Source of the DNA: an uncultured Flavobacteriales bacterium
GTDB taxonomy: Bacteria > Bacteroidota > Bacteroidia > Flavobacteriales > Crocinitomicaceae
Length of the DNA: 64,000 bases
Assembly: GCA_946479285.1 (NCBI GenBank)
Contig: CAMLFH010000001.1
Span: 1-64,000 of the forward strand
Direction of reading: 5' to 3'
Shown here: piece after piece, positions 7,892 to 15,238 of the stretch
Numbering within the stretch: position 1 is the first letter of the stretch
Layout: each line of letters starts with the position of its first letter
The notes under the pieces: generated by a model
Told to the model about the DNA's origin: nothing
Databases searched by the model: none
The model's input: only the letters and a program-made list of their open reading frames with translations
Made by a program: the position numbers and the translations under genes

Positions 7892-8242
7892 ATGTTTTTC
7901 GACTTCCGGAAAATAGAAAATCTTCATATTTTATTGTGGCTTCTCAAAGACATTTGCTGGGCCGCTGATCTGAAATGGCTGGGAACGATCATGATCCTGC
8001 CAACTCTTGCCGTTGCGTTTTGGCTCACCTGGAAAATGAGAAAGTCCTATTCAGAACTGGTGCACAACCTGGCAGTCATTCTCTGGATCGCTGCAAATTC
8101 CACCTGGGTGATCGGAGAGTTTTTCTTTGAAGACACAACGAGGCCACTGGCACTGATCTTCTTCGGAAGCGGATTGGTTTTGTTGCTCGTTTTTTACGGG
8201 CAGCAGCAGCTATCTAAGCGATTTTCCAAGGACGAAGAATAA
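7892..8242 (+). CDS. Small membrane protein of unknown function, downstream of fbp
   Basis: 116 aa. ATG begins at the base after the fbp stop codon, so it is very likely in the same transcript. Three hydrophobic segments (about residues 27-46, 58-78 and 84-102) and a charged tail (LSKRFSKDEE). I do not recognise a family. It is not obviously related to sugar metabolism; the link to fbp is position only. Confidence 0.7.
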   Translation: MFFDFRKIENLHILLWLLKDICWAADLKWLGTIMILPTLAVAFWLTWKMRKSYSELVHNLAVILWIAANSTWVIGEFFFEDTTRPLALIFFGSGLVLLLVFYGQQQLSKRFSKDEE

Positions 8243-8391
8243 GTCTCGAGTAAACGATCTTAAAAAACGGAATTCCACAATCCGTTGCGGCGGGTACGTC
8301 CAATTGTACGGAGACCAATTTTCAAGTACGGAATTTCGCAACAATCAATAAATGAGTATTCGGTTAATTTGTGGAAACAAAAACCAGTAAC

Positions 8392-9066
8392 ATGAGACTG
8401 CTAACTATCCTTTTTATTACTTCACTCCTTGCTGCTTCCTGTACTATTCAGAAGCGTACATTCAGAAATGGATATTACGTTTCCTGGAACAAATCTGCAT
8501 TAAAAGAAAAAGCGAAGCACGATGGATCGGTACCGGAAGAATCAGATTTGAAAACCGAATCAATCGCCCTCAAAGATTCGGCTTTTACGGAAATATCGGA
8601 CGTTGCGGAAAAGGAAGAGTTGGTAATTCCAGCTGGAACAGATTTGGAGAACCCGATAAATCAGCCGGAAGATTTTGTTAAAAGTCAGGATTCTACCCGG
8701 AAAACGGTTGACGCCAAATTGGCGATTCATGAATCATCAGACGAAGCTGTAATTCCTGTTAGCATGAAAAAGGATTGGAGTGAGCTCTTGGAAACGAAGG
8801 AAAAGGGCCCGAATCTTTTTGCAATCAACTCCTTGGTTTTTGCAATGGGTTATGTGATTCTCAGCATTATTACTATTTTCAGCAACCTCTTTGCGTTGGC
8901 TGTGATCTGTTTTGTAGCTGCTCTAACCTTTGCAATTATCGGCATCATAAAATGGAAACGAAACAAGGACAGTTTCTGGGGAACTTTTTTCGCAGTAATG
9001 GCTATAGGTTTGTTGGCATTGGGAACACTGGTATTGTTAGTGTTAATTCTTGCAGGATCTATTTAG
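8392..9066 (+). CDS. Hypothetical lipoprotein with C-terminal membrane segments
   Basis: About 224 aa from ATG 8392 (MRLLTILFITSLLAASC). The frame opens at GTG 8371, but the lipoprotein signal starts at the internal ATG. Lipobox LAASC is followed by TIQKRTFRNGYYVSWNK, a pattern often seen at the start of Bacteroidota lipoproteins of unknown role. A long acidic, low-complexity linker (about residues 35-130) leads to two or three hydrophobic segments (NSLVFAMGYVILSIITIFS, ALAVICFVAALTFAIIGII and a last GLLALGTLVLLVLILAG). The C-terminal part resembles DUF4190-like two-helix membrane domains. Function unknown. Confidence 0.75.
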   Translation: MRLLTILFITSLLAASCTIQKRTFRNGYYVSWNKSALKEKAKHDGSVPEESDLKTESIALKDSAFTEISDVAEKEELVIPAGTDLENPINQPEDFVKSQDSTRKTVDAKLAIHESSDEAVIPVSMKKDWSELLETKEKGPNLFAINSLVFAMGYVILSIITIFSNLFALAVICFVAALTFAIIGIIKWKRNKDSFWGTFFAVMAIGLLALGTLVLLVLILAGSI

Positions 9067-9181
9067 CCAATTAAATTCGCACGCTGATCTGGCTGATTCA
9101 GCAGAAAGACATTGTGAAACAATGTCAAACATCTGCGAAATTCCCTAAATCTGCGTGAGATTAAAAACAGATCTGTTTAAT
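9067..9181. repeat. Intergenic repeat-like sequence between convergent genes
   Basis: Contains a hairpin GACATTG/CAATGTC (9108-9126) and the phrases CTGATCTGGCTGATTC, CATCTGCGAAATTCC and AAATCTGCGTGAGATT. Similar phrases recur in intergenic DNA of many Bacteroidota (recollection, not a search). There is no T-run, so it is not a clear terminator. Confidence 0.4.
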
Positions 9182-9790
9182 TTATTTCATAGTATTCACA
9201 ACGGTGATAGAAGGTAAAAACTGCGCAGTTTGATCGTCTTTCAAAGAAGCACTTTTACTTTCCAGTAATTTTTCGCTCAATTCCGGGTAAGAAACCGAAT
9301 TTCCTGCTTCCAGCATGCGCTTTTCAGTTTGTTGAATGCTGTTTTGAACAAGGATGATCGTATCGCGGATGATCTTTGAGCCGGATTGAAAAACAGGTGT
9401 TTCTTTCACGATCGTATCGTGGATAACCTTGCCGGGAGAAGCTCCGTTGGCGATTGAAATTTCCAGTGGATACCCTGAAATATTCCAGTTCAGCGAATAC
9501 GTTTTGGCGTTTGCGGACATAAAAAGAAGTACCAGACAAGCCACCCCGATCAATACCTGGTAAAGCGGAATGCTTCTTTTCAGAAAAGGCTTTTTTGCTG
9601 TTGGAAGTTCCAGAGCAAGAGGTTCTTCCACATCGTATTCCAATTCCGAAGTTGCAGCAATGACGGTTCTTTGAAGCGAATATTCGGCTTCTGTCAAATG
9701 ACCCAAAACAAAAGACTGCTCGTCTTTGCTGAGTTCCTCAAAAGATTTAGATGCTATCAAATCGAATAAGCGTTCGTGTTGCTCTTCCAT
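9182..9790 (-). CDS. Putative anti-sigma factor (single-pass membrane protein)
   Basis: 202 aa. The N-terminal cytoplasmic part (about residues 1-80) starts MEEQHERLFDLIASKSFEELSKDE and contains the FVLGHLTEAEY stretch often seen in Bacteroidota anti-sigma-like proteins. One membrane helix (about 77-94, VLIGVACLVLLFMSANA) leads to a periplasmic tail. No zinc-binding HxxxCxxC motif is visible. It lies one nucleotide after the stop of an ECF sigma factor gene, the classical place for its antagonist. Assignment rests on topology and context rather than a domain match. Confidence 0.68.
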   Translation of the reverse strand: MEEQHERLFDLIASKSFEELSKDEQSFVLGHLTEAEYSLQRTVIAATSELEYDVEEPLALELPTAKKPFLKRSIPLYQVLIGVACLVLLFMSANAKTYSLNWNISGYPLEISIANGASPGKVIHDTIVKETPVFQSGSKIIRDTIILVQNSIQQTEKRMLEAGNSVSYPELSEKLLESKSASLKDDQTAQFLPSITVVNTMK

Positions 9791-9791
9791 A

Positions 9792-10400
9792 TCAATTCAA
9801 TTTAAAAAGTGTTGTTTCAAAACTGGGATCAAAGTGTTTCAGTTGATCGGTAATTTTTTTGGTTGCGTAGAACAAACGGGATTTAACTGTGCCCAATGAA
9901 CTTTCGGTTATTTCCGCAATTTCATTTAGGGGGAAATGTTCCAGGTAGCGCAGTACAAACACCGTTTTGTGGTGGTGCTCCAAACCGTCAATCCCTTCCT
10001 GCAAGGCTTTTAAGAACAGCTTTTTCTCCATTAGGTTTTCTGCCAGTCCGCTCGGATGATTTATTTCCGGATGCAGCGATACTGTTTTTCCATGATGACG
10101 ATAGGCTGTTTTGCACATGTTTGAAGCAATGGCAAAGATCCAGGAATAGAATTTCTTACTGGGATCAAACAGGTGTTTTTTCTCCATCAGTTTCAGGAAA
10201 ATCTCCTGTACGAAATCCTGCGCCAGGTCTACATCCTTGTTCAGCATTTTGATAAAATAACCCAGCAGCTTTTTACTGTACCTGTGATGGAGTTCCACCA
10301 ATGCAAATTCCGCCTGTTTGGCGGACAAAGGAGAGTGATGGTCCATTACCTGAACCATCAACTCTTCGTCGCTTTGTTGTTTATGATGTAAACTTTTCAA
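9792..10400 (-). CDS. ECF-type RNA polymerase sigma factor
   Basis: 202 aa. Sigma region 2 is seen at HRYSKKLLGYFIKMLNKDVDLAQDFVQEIFLKL (about residues 37-75), with the FAIASNMCKTAYR stretch of region 2.4, and region 4 at VFVLRYLEHFPLNEIAEITESSLGTVKSRL (about 143-180) with a helix-turn-helix. The downstream gene looks like its anti-sigma factor and the upstream gene encodes a secreted formylglycine-generating-enzyme-like protein 16 nt away, so a three-gene operon is likely. Regulon unknown. Confidence 0.93.
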   Translation of the reverse strand: MKSLHHKQQSDEELMVQVMDHHSPLSAKQAEFALVELHHRYSKKLLGYFIKMLNKDVDLAQDFVQEIFLKLMEKKHLFDPSKKFYSWIFAIASNMCKTAYRHHGKTVSLHPEINHPSGLAENLMEKKLFLKALQEGIDGLEHHHKTVFVLRYLEHFPLNEIAEITESSLGTVKSRLFYATKKITDQLKHFDPSFETTLFKLN

Positions 10401-10416
10401 GGTTACTTAGGCTTTT

Positions 10417-12324
10417 TCACTTTTCTATTATTTCCATCACAACTCGAAAGCCGATTGTTGGCATCGGGGTAGAATAGGGTTGTTTTTTGTCAAAAGTACA
10501 ATCTTCAAATAAGTCAAACCAGGATCCTCCCAATGCTGTTCCCTTGGTGCTGGTCATTTCAGAAACGTTGCCGAAAGTATTGTAGAATCCCATTTTGTTG
10601 GGTTCGTAGCTGTGAACCTTTACCTGGTGAAATCCTCCATCGTCGAAGAAGCGTCCCTGTGAGGTTCGGATATTTCCCAAATAGATTTTTTTATCGTTTT
10701 GGATCCGGTTATTGGGGAAAGGAGTGATTGCAGCAGCATTTCCGGAACCTGCCGCTGTTCTCCATTCCTGTTCTGTTGGTAAGCGAAAAACAACCTGCGT
10801 ATATGTTCTTTTGCGTTGTAGATTGTATTGTTTGGTCAGCCATTCGCAATAGGCTTTTGCACCTTCGTATGAAATGCATGCAGCGGGGTAATTTTCATAA
10901 GCCGGATGCCAGTGGTACATATCCATCATTGGATTATTGAAGACAGCTTCAAATTTTCCTTTTTGCCATTGCGTGGAATCATACATCGCTGTCTGGTACA
11001 ATTCATTTTGCCCGGAAAGCTTCAGATTGTATAAGAATTTGTTATAATCTCCGTTTGTCACCTCGTAGCGGTCCATGTAAATATTCCCATTAACCGGTAT
11101 CAGATTACTTTCCAGGGTTTTCAGGTCCATCACTGTTGAAAGAATGGAAGCGGGTTTTGGTTGTGCTGAAAGTAATTCAAACACTTCACTCTGTTGACCA
11201 CTTTGTTCGGCAACTTTTAATAATAAGATCTCCAGGTTTTGTTTTTTCTGAGTCTCCTCACTTTCCGAGTAATGCTGGTATAGTTTGATCATGGAAGGAA
11301 GGTACATTCCATTGAATTCTTCAGCCTTCAGATCACCGATATTGTGGGAAAACACTTCTTTCAAATGATCCAGTAAATAGCGTTTTTCGTAATTTCTGCG
11401 GATGATGGCCGTATTGTCTAAATTGGATTCACTGTATTTGTAAGCAAGACCTGTGAGGTAGAGTTTATCTCCGAAAACTTCTTCAAGTCCGTTGATTGCG
11501 CTGGCAGAAAAGTACGCCGGGCGTTTGCCTTTCAGGAAATGTGCATACAGTTCATTTGCAATTACTTTTGCTTCTTCCTCTGTTTGGGCCTCCCTTTTAA
11601 CAAATGGTTCATAACCCAATTTCTTCAGCACTACATCTCTGTAACTGTCTACCAGGATTAAATGTAAATTGATGATAGTAACATCTTTCCGGAAACCTTT
11701 CGCAGCCTGGATGATCCATGGAGCGTACGTATCGTTATCGCCGTAAGTGAAAAGAATGGCATTTTCGTCCAATTCAGAAAGGATATTGTAGGCCCAGTTT
11801 AGCATTCCTACCGGAAGTTCGTTGTTTTCAAAAAGCCTGTTTGCGTAGAAATCCCTTTTTTTGCTGTCATTATTCATTTCGTAGTGGATCATCAGCAAAT
11901 CCTGGATCAAAAGATCATTCGGGCGAAGTGCCTGCGCAGCCATGAGATCTTCGGTTGCGTCTTTTTTAAACCCGTTTTCAGAGTATTGAATAAAATATGC
12001 TTCGAAACTTTTGGGCATCGCCTTCCAAACCTGTTCGTGAATGGATTTGCACTGCGTATCCCATTTCGTTAGCTCTTCTTCTGTTTTGGATAGGTTTCTC
12101 AAAGCACGATTAGCCCTGTAATAGTTAATCCACGCTTCCCCGTTTTTGTTGTTTTTGTCTAGTTCAGCTTTCCATAGTTTGATCTGAGTCTCATACCAGG
12201 AAGTTTCTTTCTGCTCTTTGGCGATACTGTAAACAGTTTCCGGCTTTTGAATGATCACTCCATCTGTTTGTGAAAAGGAATGGAAGCAAGTCAAAAAAGT
12301 AAGTCCGATAAATAAGTGTTTCAT
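10417..12324 (-). CDS. Secreted protein with formylglycine-generating-enzyme (SUMF1-like) domain
   Basis: 635 aa. Signal peptide MKHLFIGLTFLTCFHSFSQ. Residues about 25-400 are an unrecognised region with a repeat-like helical start (TPR-like, ANRALRNLSKTEEEL) and a middle part FTYGDNDTYAPWIIQAAK. The C-terminal third is SUMF1/FGE-sulfatase like: IYMDRYEVTNGDYNKFL, AAYISYEGAKAYCEWL-type helix, FRLPTEQEWRTAA, YNTFGNVSEMTS and LGGSWFD...IGFRVVME. In true enzymes this fold oxidises a sulfatase cysteine; many Bacteroidota members (GldJ/K, PvdO-like) are structural. No sulfatase is nearby. It sits first in an operon with an ECF sigma factor, so an envelope-stress or sensor-related role is possible (inference). 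Confidence 0.85.
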   Translation of the reverse strand: MKHLFIGLTFLTCFHSFSQTDGVIIQKPETVYSIAKEQKETSWYETQIKLWKAELDKNNKNGEAWINYYRANRALRNLSKTEEELTKWDTQCKSIHEQVWKAMPKSFEAYFIQYSENGFKKDATEDLMAAQALRPNDLLIQDLLMIHYEMNNDSKKRDFYANRLFENNELPVGMLNWAYNILSELDENAILFTYGDNDTYAPWIIQAAKGFRKDVTIINLHLILVDSYRDVVLKKLGYEPFVKREAQTEEEAKVIANELYAHFLKGKRPAYFSASAINGLEEVFGDKLYLTGLAYKYSESNLDNTAIIRRNYEKRYLLDHLKEVFSHNIGDLKAEEFNGMYLPSMIKLYQHYSESEETQKKQNLEILLLKVAEQSGQQSEVFELLSAQPKPASILSTVMDLKTLESNLIPVNGNIYMDRYEVTNGDYNKFLYNLKLSGQNELYQTAMYDSTQWQKGKFEAVFNNPMMDMYHWHPAYENYPAACISYEGAKAYCEWLTKQYNLQRKRTYTQVVFRLPTEQEWRTAAGSGNAAAITPFPNNRIQNDKKIYLGNIRTSQGRFFDDGGFHQVKVHSYEPNKMGFYNTFGNVSEMTSTKGTALGGSWFDLFEDCTFDKKQPYSTPMPTIGFRVVMEIIEK

Positions 12325-12444
12325 GTGTTTCTTTTAAAAAAATCAGCGCGCCCGACTTCTGGGTTTCTAAAAGGATTACTCAGCCGACCTTCAAAGGTTC
12401 ATTTAAAAACAGATTTTTTTCAAAAAAAGTTATTAAAAAACAAA

Positions 12445-12468
12445 AAACCCTCTGTTTCCAAAGGGTTT
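12445..12468 (-). terminator. Rho-independent terminator after the T9SS-secreted protein gene
   Basis: On the minus strand the stem AAACCCT/AGGGTTT with a 10-nt loop is followed by TTTTTTGTTTTTTAA. Located 22 nt after the stop at 12490. Confidence 0.85.
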
Positions 12469-12489
12469 AGCATGCAAAAAGAATGGGAT

Positions 12490-14016
12490 TTATTCTTTCA
12501 CAAATGATTTTCGGTCATATTTTCCACCTGAAGTAATTTCAAGAATATAAAATCCATTCTTCAGTGAATCGATTTGAATGATCGGATTTTCGAAAGTTCC
12601 TGCAAGCAATTCCTTTCCTTCCAAATTCACAATTCGATAAGTACCTGAAGTCAAACCAGCTACACGGATTTGCTCTTTTGCCGGATTCGGATAAACAATA
12701 AACTCCAATTCGGCTGATAGTTCCAAATCAGGCACACCCAAATTCACAATTGAATGGTCGTAGTAATCCTGGATGTGATCGGCAACATCAAATAAACTGT
12801 CTACACTGGCAAAAACAGTTCCTTCATCGCTGCGTGCATAAACGACCGCATGATTAAAAACCAATGATGCTTCCGGCGGGAAGTTCACAACAGTGTGACC
12901 TGAAGCGGATAAGCGATTTCCGGGCATGTTATTTTCAGTTACTTCATTCCATCCGCTAGCCCCGGATTGATTGAAAATATAGGTTGTAGGTGCTCCTGAA
13001 CCGTCAAAGATTTGATTTCCGTTTACATCATATCCATTCATCAGGTAGAGATATTCCATTCCGGTATTGGGAAAATCAGACATTTGAACCGGCACATTGG
13101 AGGTAAGGTCGCCATCCAATGAGATTACACCAACTGCCGGGGGATTAACACCGTATCCCGGATTTCCGGAGAAAGGCTCATCATTGAGATCTCCGTTGTA
13201 AACATATGCCATTTGCTGTGTCGGATTGGTTCCGATATAATCATCCATCGGATTTCCCAAATCGAAATCAATAATATGCCCGAAACGAAGGTTGTTTAGA
13301 TCAATCGTACCTCGATTGTACAACTTAGTTTGTACAAACGTTGTTTGAGTTAGAATGGGATCCGACGCATTTTCATACTGATAATACATAATATGCATTT
13401 CCAGCTTCATGGGATCTATCCCGGACGGATGAATTCCTTTTGAATCATTTAAAATGACGTAAGTGGCTTTATCACCCAAAATCAGCGGATAGTCTCCTTC
13501 TTCCGGCTCATAATTATCATCGTTATCCTGGTCGTAAAATGGAGCCAGATGAAGACTCATCCCATTAGCTGTATTTCCATTTCCCGGCCAGGCCGCAATG
13601 CTGGGATGAGGAATATAACCTGCATCCATATAGTGAGCGATGTGGTTGTCTACTGCTGTTTTTGTCATAGTCCAGAGAGCAATGCCAAATCCGCCGGAGG
13701 TAAATTCAGGAGTAGTATAATCCGTAGCAATCGGTCCGGGAAAAAAATCAGAAGATTGATAGTGTGCAATTGCGCCCTTCAGCTGGCCATTCGCGTCTGC
13801 AGCAACAACCATCGGAGACATGGTAAAGATGGCGCTTACCAAACTGTCCTTTGGAATGAAATATCCACCGGTACTTCCCACTAGCGGGTTGTTGAACATA
13901 ACACCGTTGTTGGATGCCCAATAGGTAACCTGCGAATTTGACGAGGAGAGAGATCCCTGGGAAAATGCCTGCTCAAAAACAAGTAAACAAACGATAGAAG
14001 TAATAATTGTTCTCAT
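12490..14016 (-). CDS. T9SS-secreted protein with C-terminal type A sorting domain
   Basis: About 508 aa from ATG 14016 (MRTIITSIVCLLVFEQAFSQ, a clear signal peptide). The frame extends to 14127, but that extra part overlaps a terminator and lacks a signal sequence. The body has beta-rich, calcium-binding-like stretches (DQDNDDNYEPEEGDYPLI, DVNGNQIFDGSG) and ends in a type IX secretion sorting domain with the VYPNPAKEQIRV start and GFYILEITSGGKYDRKSFVKE end. Exported across the outer membrane by T9SS and probably surface bound or released. Enzymatic function not recognised. Confidence 0.85.
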   Translation of the reverse strand: MRTIITSIVCLLVFEQAFSQGSLSSSNSQVTYWASNNGVMFNNPLVGSTGGYFIPKDSLVSAIFTMSPMVVAADANGQLKGAIAHYQSSDFFPGPIATDYTTPEFTSGGFGIALWTMTKTAVDNHIAHYMDAGYIPHPSIAAWPGNGNTANGMSLHLAPFYDQDNDDNYEPEEGDYPLILGDKATYVILNDSKGIHPSGIDPMKLEMHIMYYQYENASDPILTQTTFVQTKLYNRGTIDLNNLRFGHIIDFDLGNPMDDYIGTNPTQQMAYVYNGDLNDEPFSGNPGYGVNPPAVGVISLDGDLTSNVPVQMSDFPNTGMEYLYLMNGYDVNGNQIFDGSGAPTTYIFNQSGASGWNEVTENNMPGNRLSASGHTVVNFPPEASLVFNHAVVYARSDEGTVFASVDSLFDVADHIQDYYDHSIVNLGVPDLELSAELEFIVYPNPAKEQIRVAGLTSGTYRIVNLEGKELLAGTFENPIIQIDSLKNGFYILEITSGGKYDRKSFVKE

Positions 14017-14156
14017 AAAGTGATTTATTAAGTGAGTAATAGCCCAAACGGGAAGTTCCCGGTTTCGGTTGGAAAATGGACTGTTCTGTTGACCGAACAG
14101 TGTAAACCGGCTATTCAGCAAGAACAATGGCTGATTAAAAGGTCGACCGGAATAAA

Positions 14157-14209
14157 AAAAGCCGTTCGTGGAAACGAACGGCTTTTGTGGACATACTACT
14201 ACTACTTAT
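14157..14209 (-). terminator. Terminator with upstream 14-nt motif (module A)
   Basis: A 13-bp stem AAAAGCCGTTCGT/ACGAACGGCTTTT with a GGAA loop (14157-14186). On the minus strand it ends in a T-run and closes the DUF4382 gene. Nine nt upstream (minus strand) lies ATAAGTAGTAGTAG (14196-14209). The same 14-mer also precedes the minus-strand terminators at about 61.0 and 61.4 kb. Confidence 0.88.
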
Positions 14210-14219
14210 TATACCACAC

Positions 14220-14744
14220 CTAAAGAGGATTGATCGATAAAACCTTAATAACAGGTTTTAAGGAATACGACCCGTTACCCTGGGTCACAATGCTTTTCTC
14301 TGCATCAAAATCGAGCACTACTTCGTATGCTGTATTTGGCGCAAAATTTGAATTCAAATTAATTTTTAAACCGGATTGCTGTGCTGATGGAGTTGCTAAT
14401 GGATAATAAAGACTGTCAACCATCACGTTATTCTCATCTCCAAGGATCAGGCGAAATTGCTGCAAATCTCCCGAAGGAAGTGTACCAGCATTCACAAGCG
14501 TTGCAGAAACATCGTTTTGTAGAGTCAACAAGTCATAAACTCCGGCAACGGTAGGAAGATTGATCCAGCCTTGTCCGCTGTGGTGAACCTGCACCTGTAA
14601 AACCTCTACATTCACCTGTTGGAAATCACCGGGCGCATCCACCATCCTGACAGTAACTTTACTGTCGCCTTCTTTCTTCTTGCACCCAGTTGAAATTCCA
14701 AACATCCCCACTGAAACCAACAACACAAAATATATCGTTTTCAT
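14220..14744 (-). CDS. DUF4382-containing lipoprotein
   Basis: 174 aa. Lipoprotein signal MKTIYFVLLVSVGMFGISTGC (Cys21), then a DUF4382-type beta domain beginning KVTVRMVDAPGDFQQVNVEVLQVQVH and including the conserved YDLLTLQNDVSATLVNAGTLPSG and RLILGDENNV stretches. DUF4382 proteins are extracytoplasmic and of unknown function. Ends in the terminator of module A. Directly upstream of the T9SS cargo gene in the same direction, but separated from it by that terminator. Confidence 0.87.
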   Translation of the reverse strand: MKTIYFVLLVSVGMFGISTGCKKKEGDSKVTVRMVDAPGDFQQVNVEVLQVQVHHSGQGWINLPTVAGVYDLLTLQNDVSATLVNAGTLPSGDLQQFRLILGDENNVMVDSLYYPLATPSAQQSGLKINLNSNFAPNTAYEVVLDFDAEKSIVTQGNGSYSLKPVIKVLSINPL

Positions 14745-15155
14745 AACTTTCTTTATGTATAGTGACAGACGGTATGTAAAAGTTGTGCCAAAAACGAAAT
14801 AGGTCGGTTTTGCTGGGATTGAGGATTTGTTCAGCCGGATATTTTTTTCAAAATGAAAAAGCTCATTTCAAATTGCAAGGAATTTGATCGTTTACCAGGG
14901 AATAAATCACCTAATCGCGATTTTATTTCCCACAAGAAGGTGCTCTGCACCTGAAGGCGAAGACTTCTTCTTTGAAGAAATAGTCTGAGGTAACACAAAT
15001 TTTAAAGGGCGCTACCCCCGAAGTGTCGGGACAGGCAGCAGCCCTCATCTTACTATTGTATTGACTCTTATTGATCGTGCGAAACAAACATACTCATTTG
15101 TAACAATTTCTATGATTTTCCCGGGGCATTCATCATATGAAATGTTTAAATCCAT
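14745..15155. other. Gene-free region upstream of mfd with three hairpins
   Basis: No coding signal. Three successive stems lie at 14938-15044: AGGTGC/GCACCT; AGACT-TCTTC/GAAGA-AGTCT; and a nested GGGCGCT...CCCGA/TCGGG...AGCAGCCC. The last includes GTGTCGGGACAGGC, wording I recall from intergenic repeats of other Bacteroidota. It could be a palindromic repeat or a structured RNA. No T-run follows. Confidence 0.4.
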
Positions 15156-15163
15156 TAACTTTG
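15156..15163 (+). promoter_or_regulatory. -7 box (TAACTTTG) upstream of mfd
   Basis: Exact TAnnTTTG match. Transcription from about 15169 gives a leader of about 70 nt before ATG 15239. The leader holds a hairpin (about 15195-15218, GGGG-ACAG/CTGT-CCCC). This supports the internal ATG as the true start, because the longer frame would begin upstream of the promoter. Confidence 0.6.
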
Positions 15164-15238
15164 TGCTGTCCCGAAAATACCGGGAATTTACAAGGGGGGT
15201 ACAGTGAGCTGTGTCCCCTAAACTGTTTATTCAAAAAT

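Noticed and set aside
15137..15238. Longer Mfd N-terminus from ATG 15137
   Set aside because: The extension contains a TAACTTTG promoter box, a hairpin and Cys-rich residues unlike Mfd; ATG 15239 is preferred.
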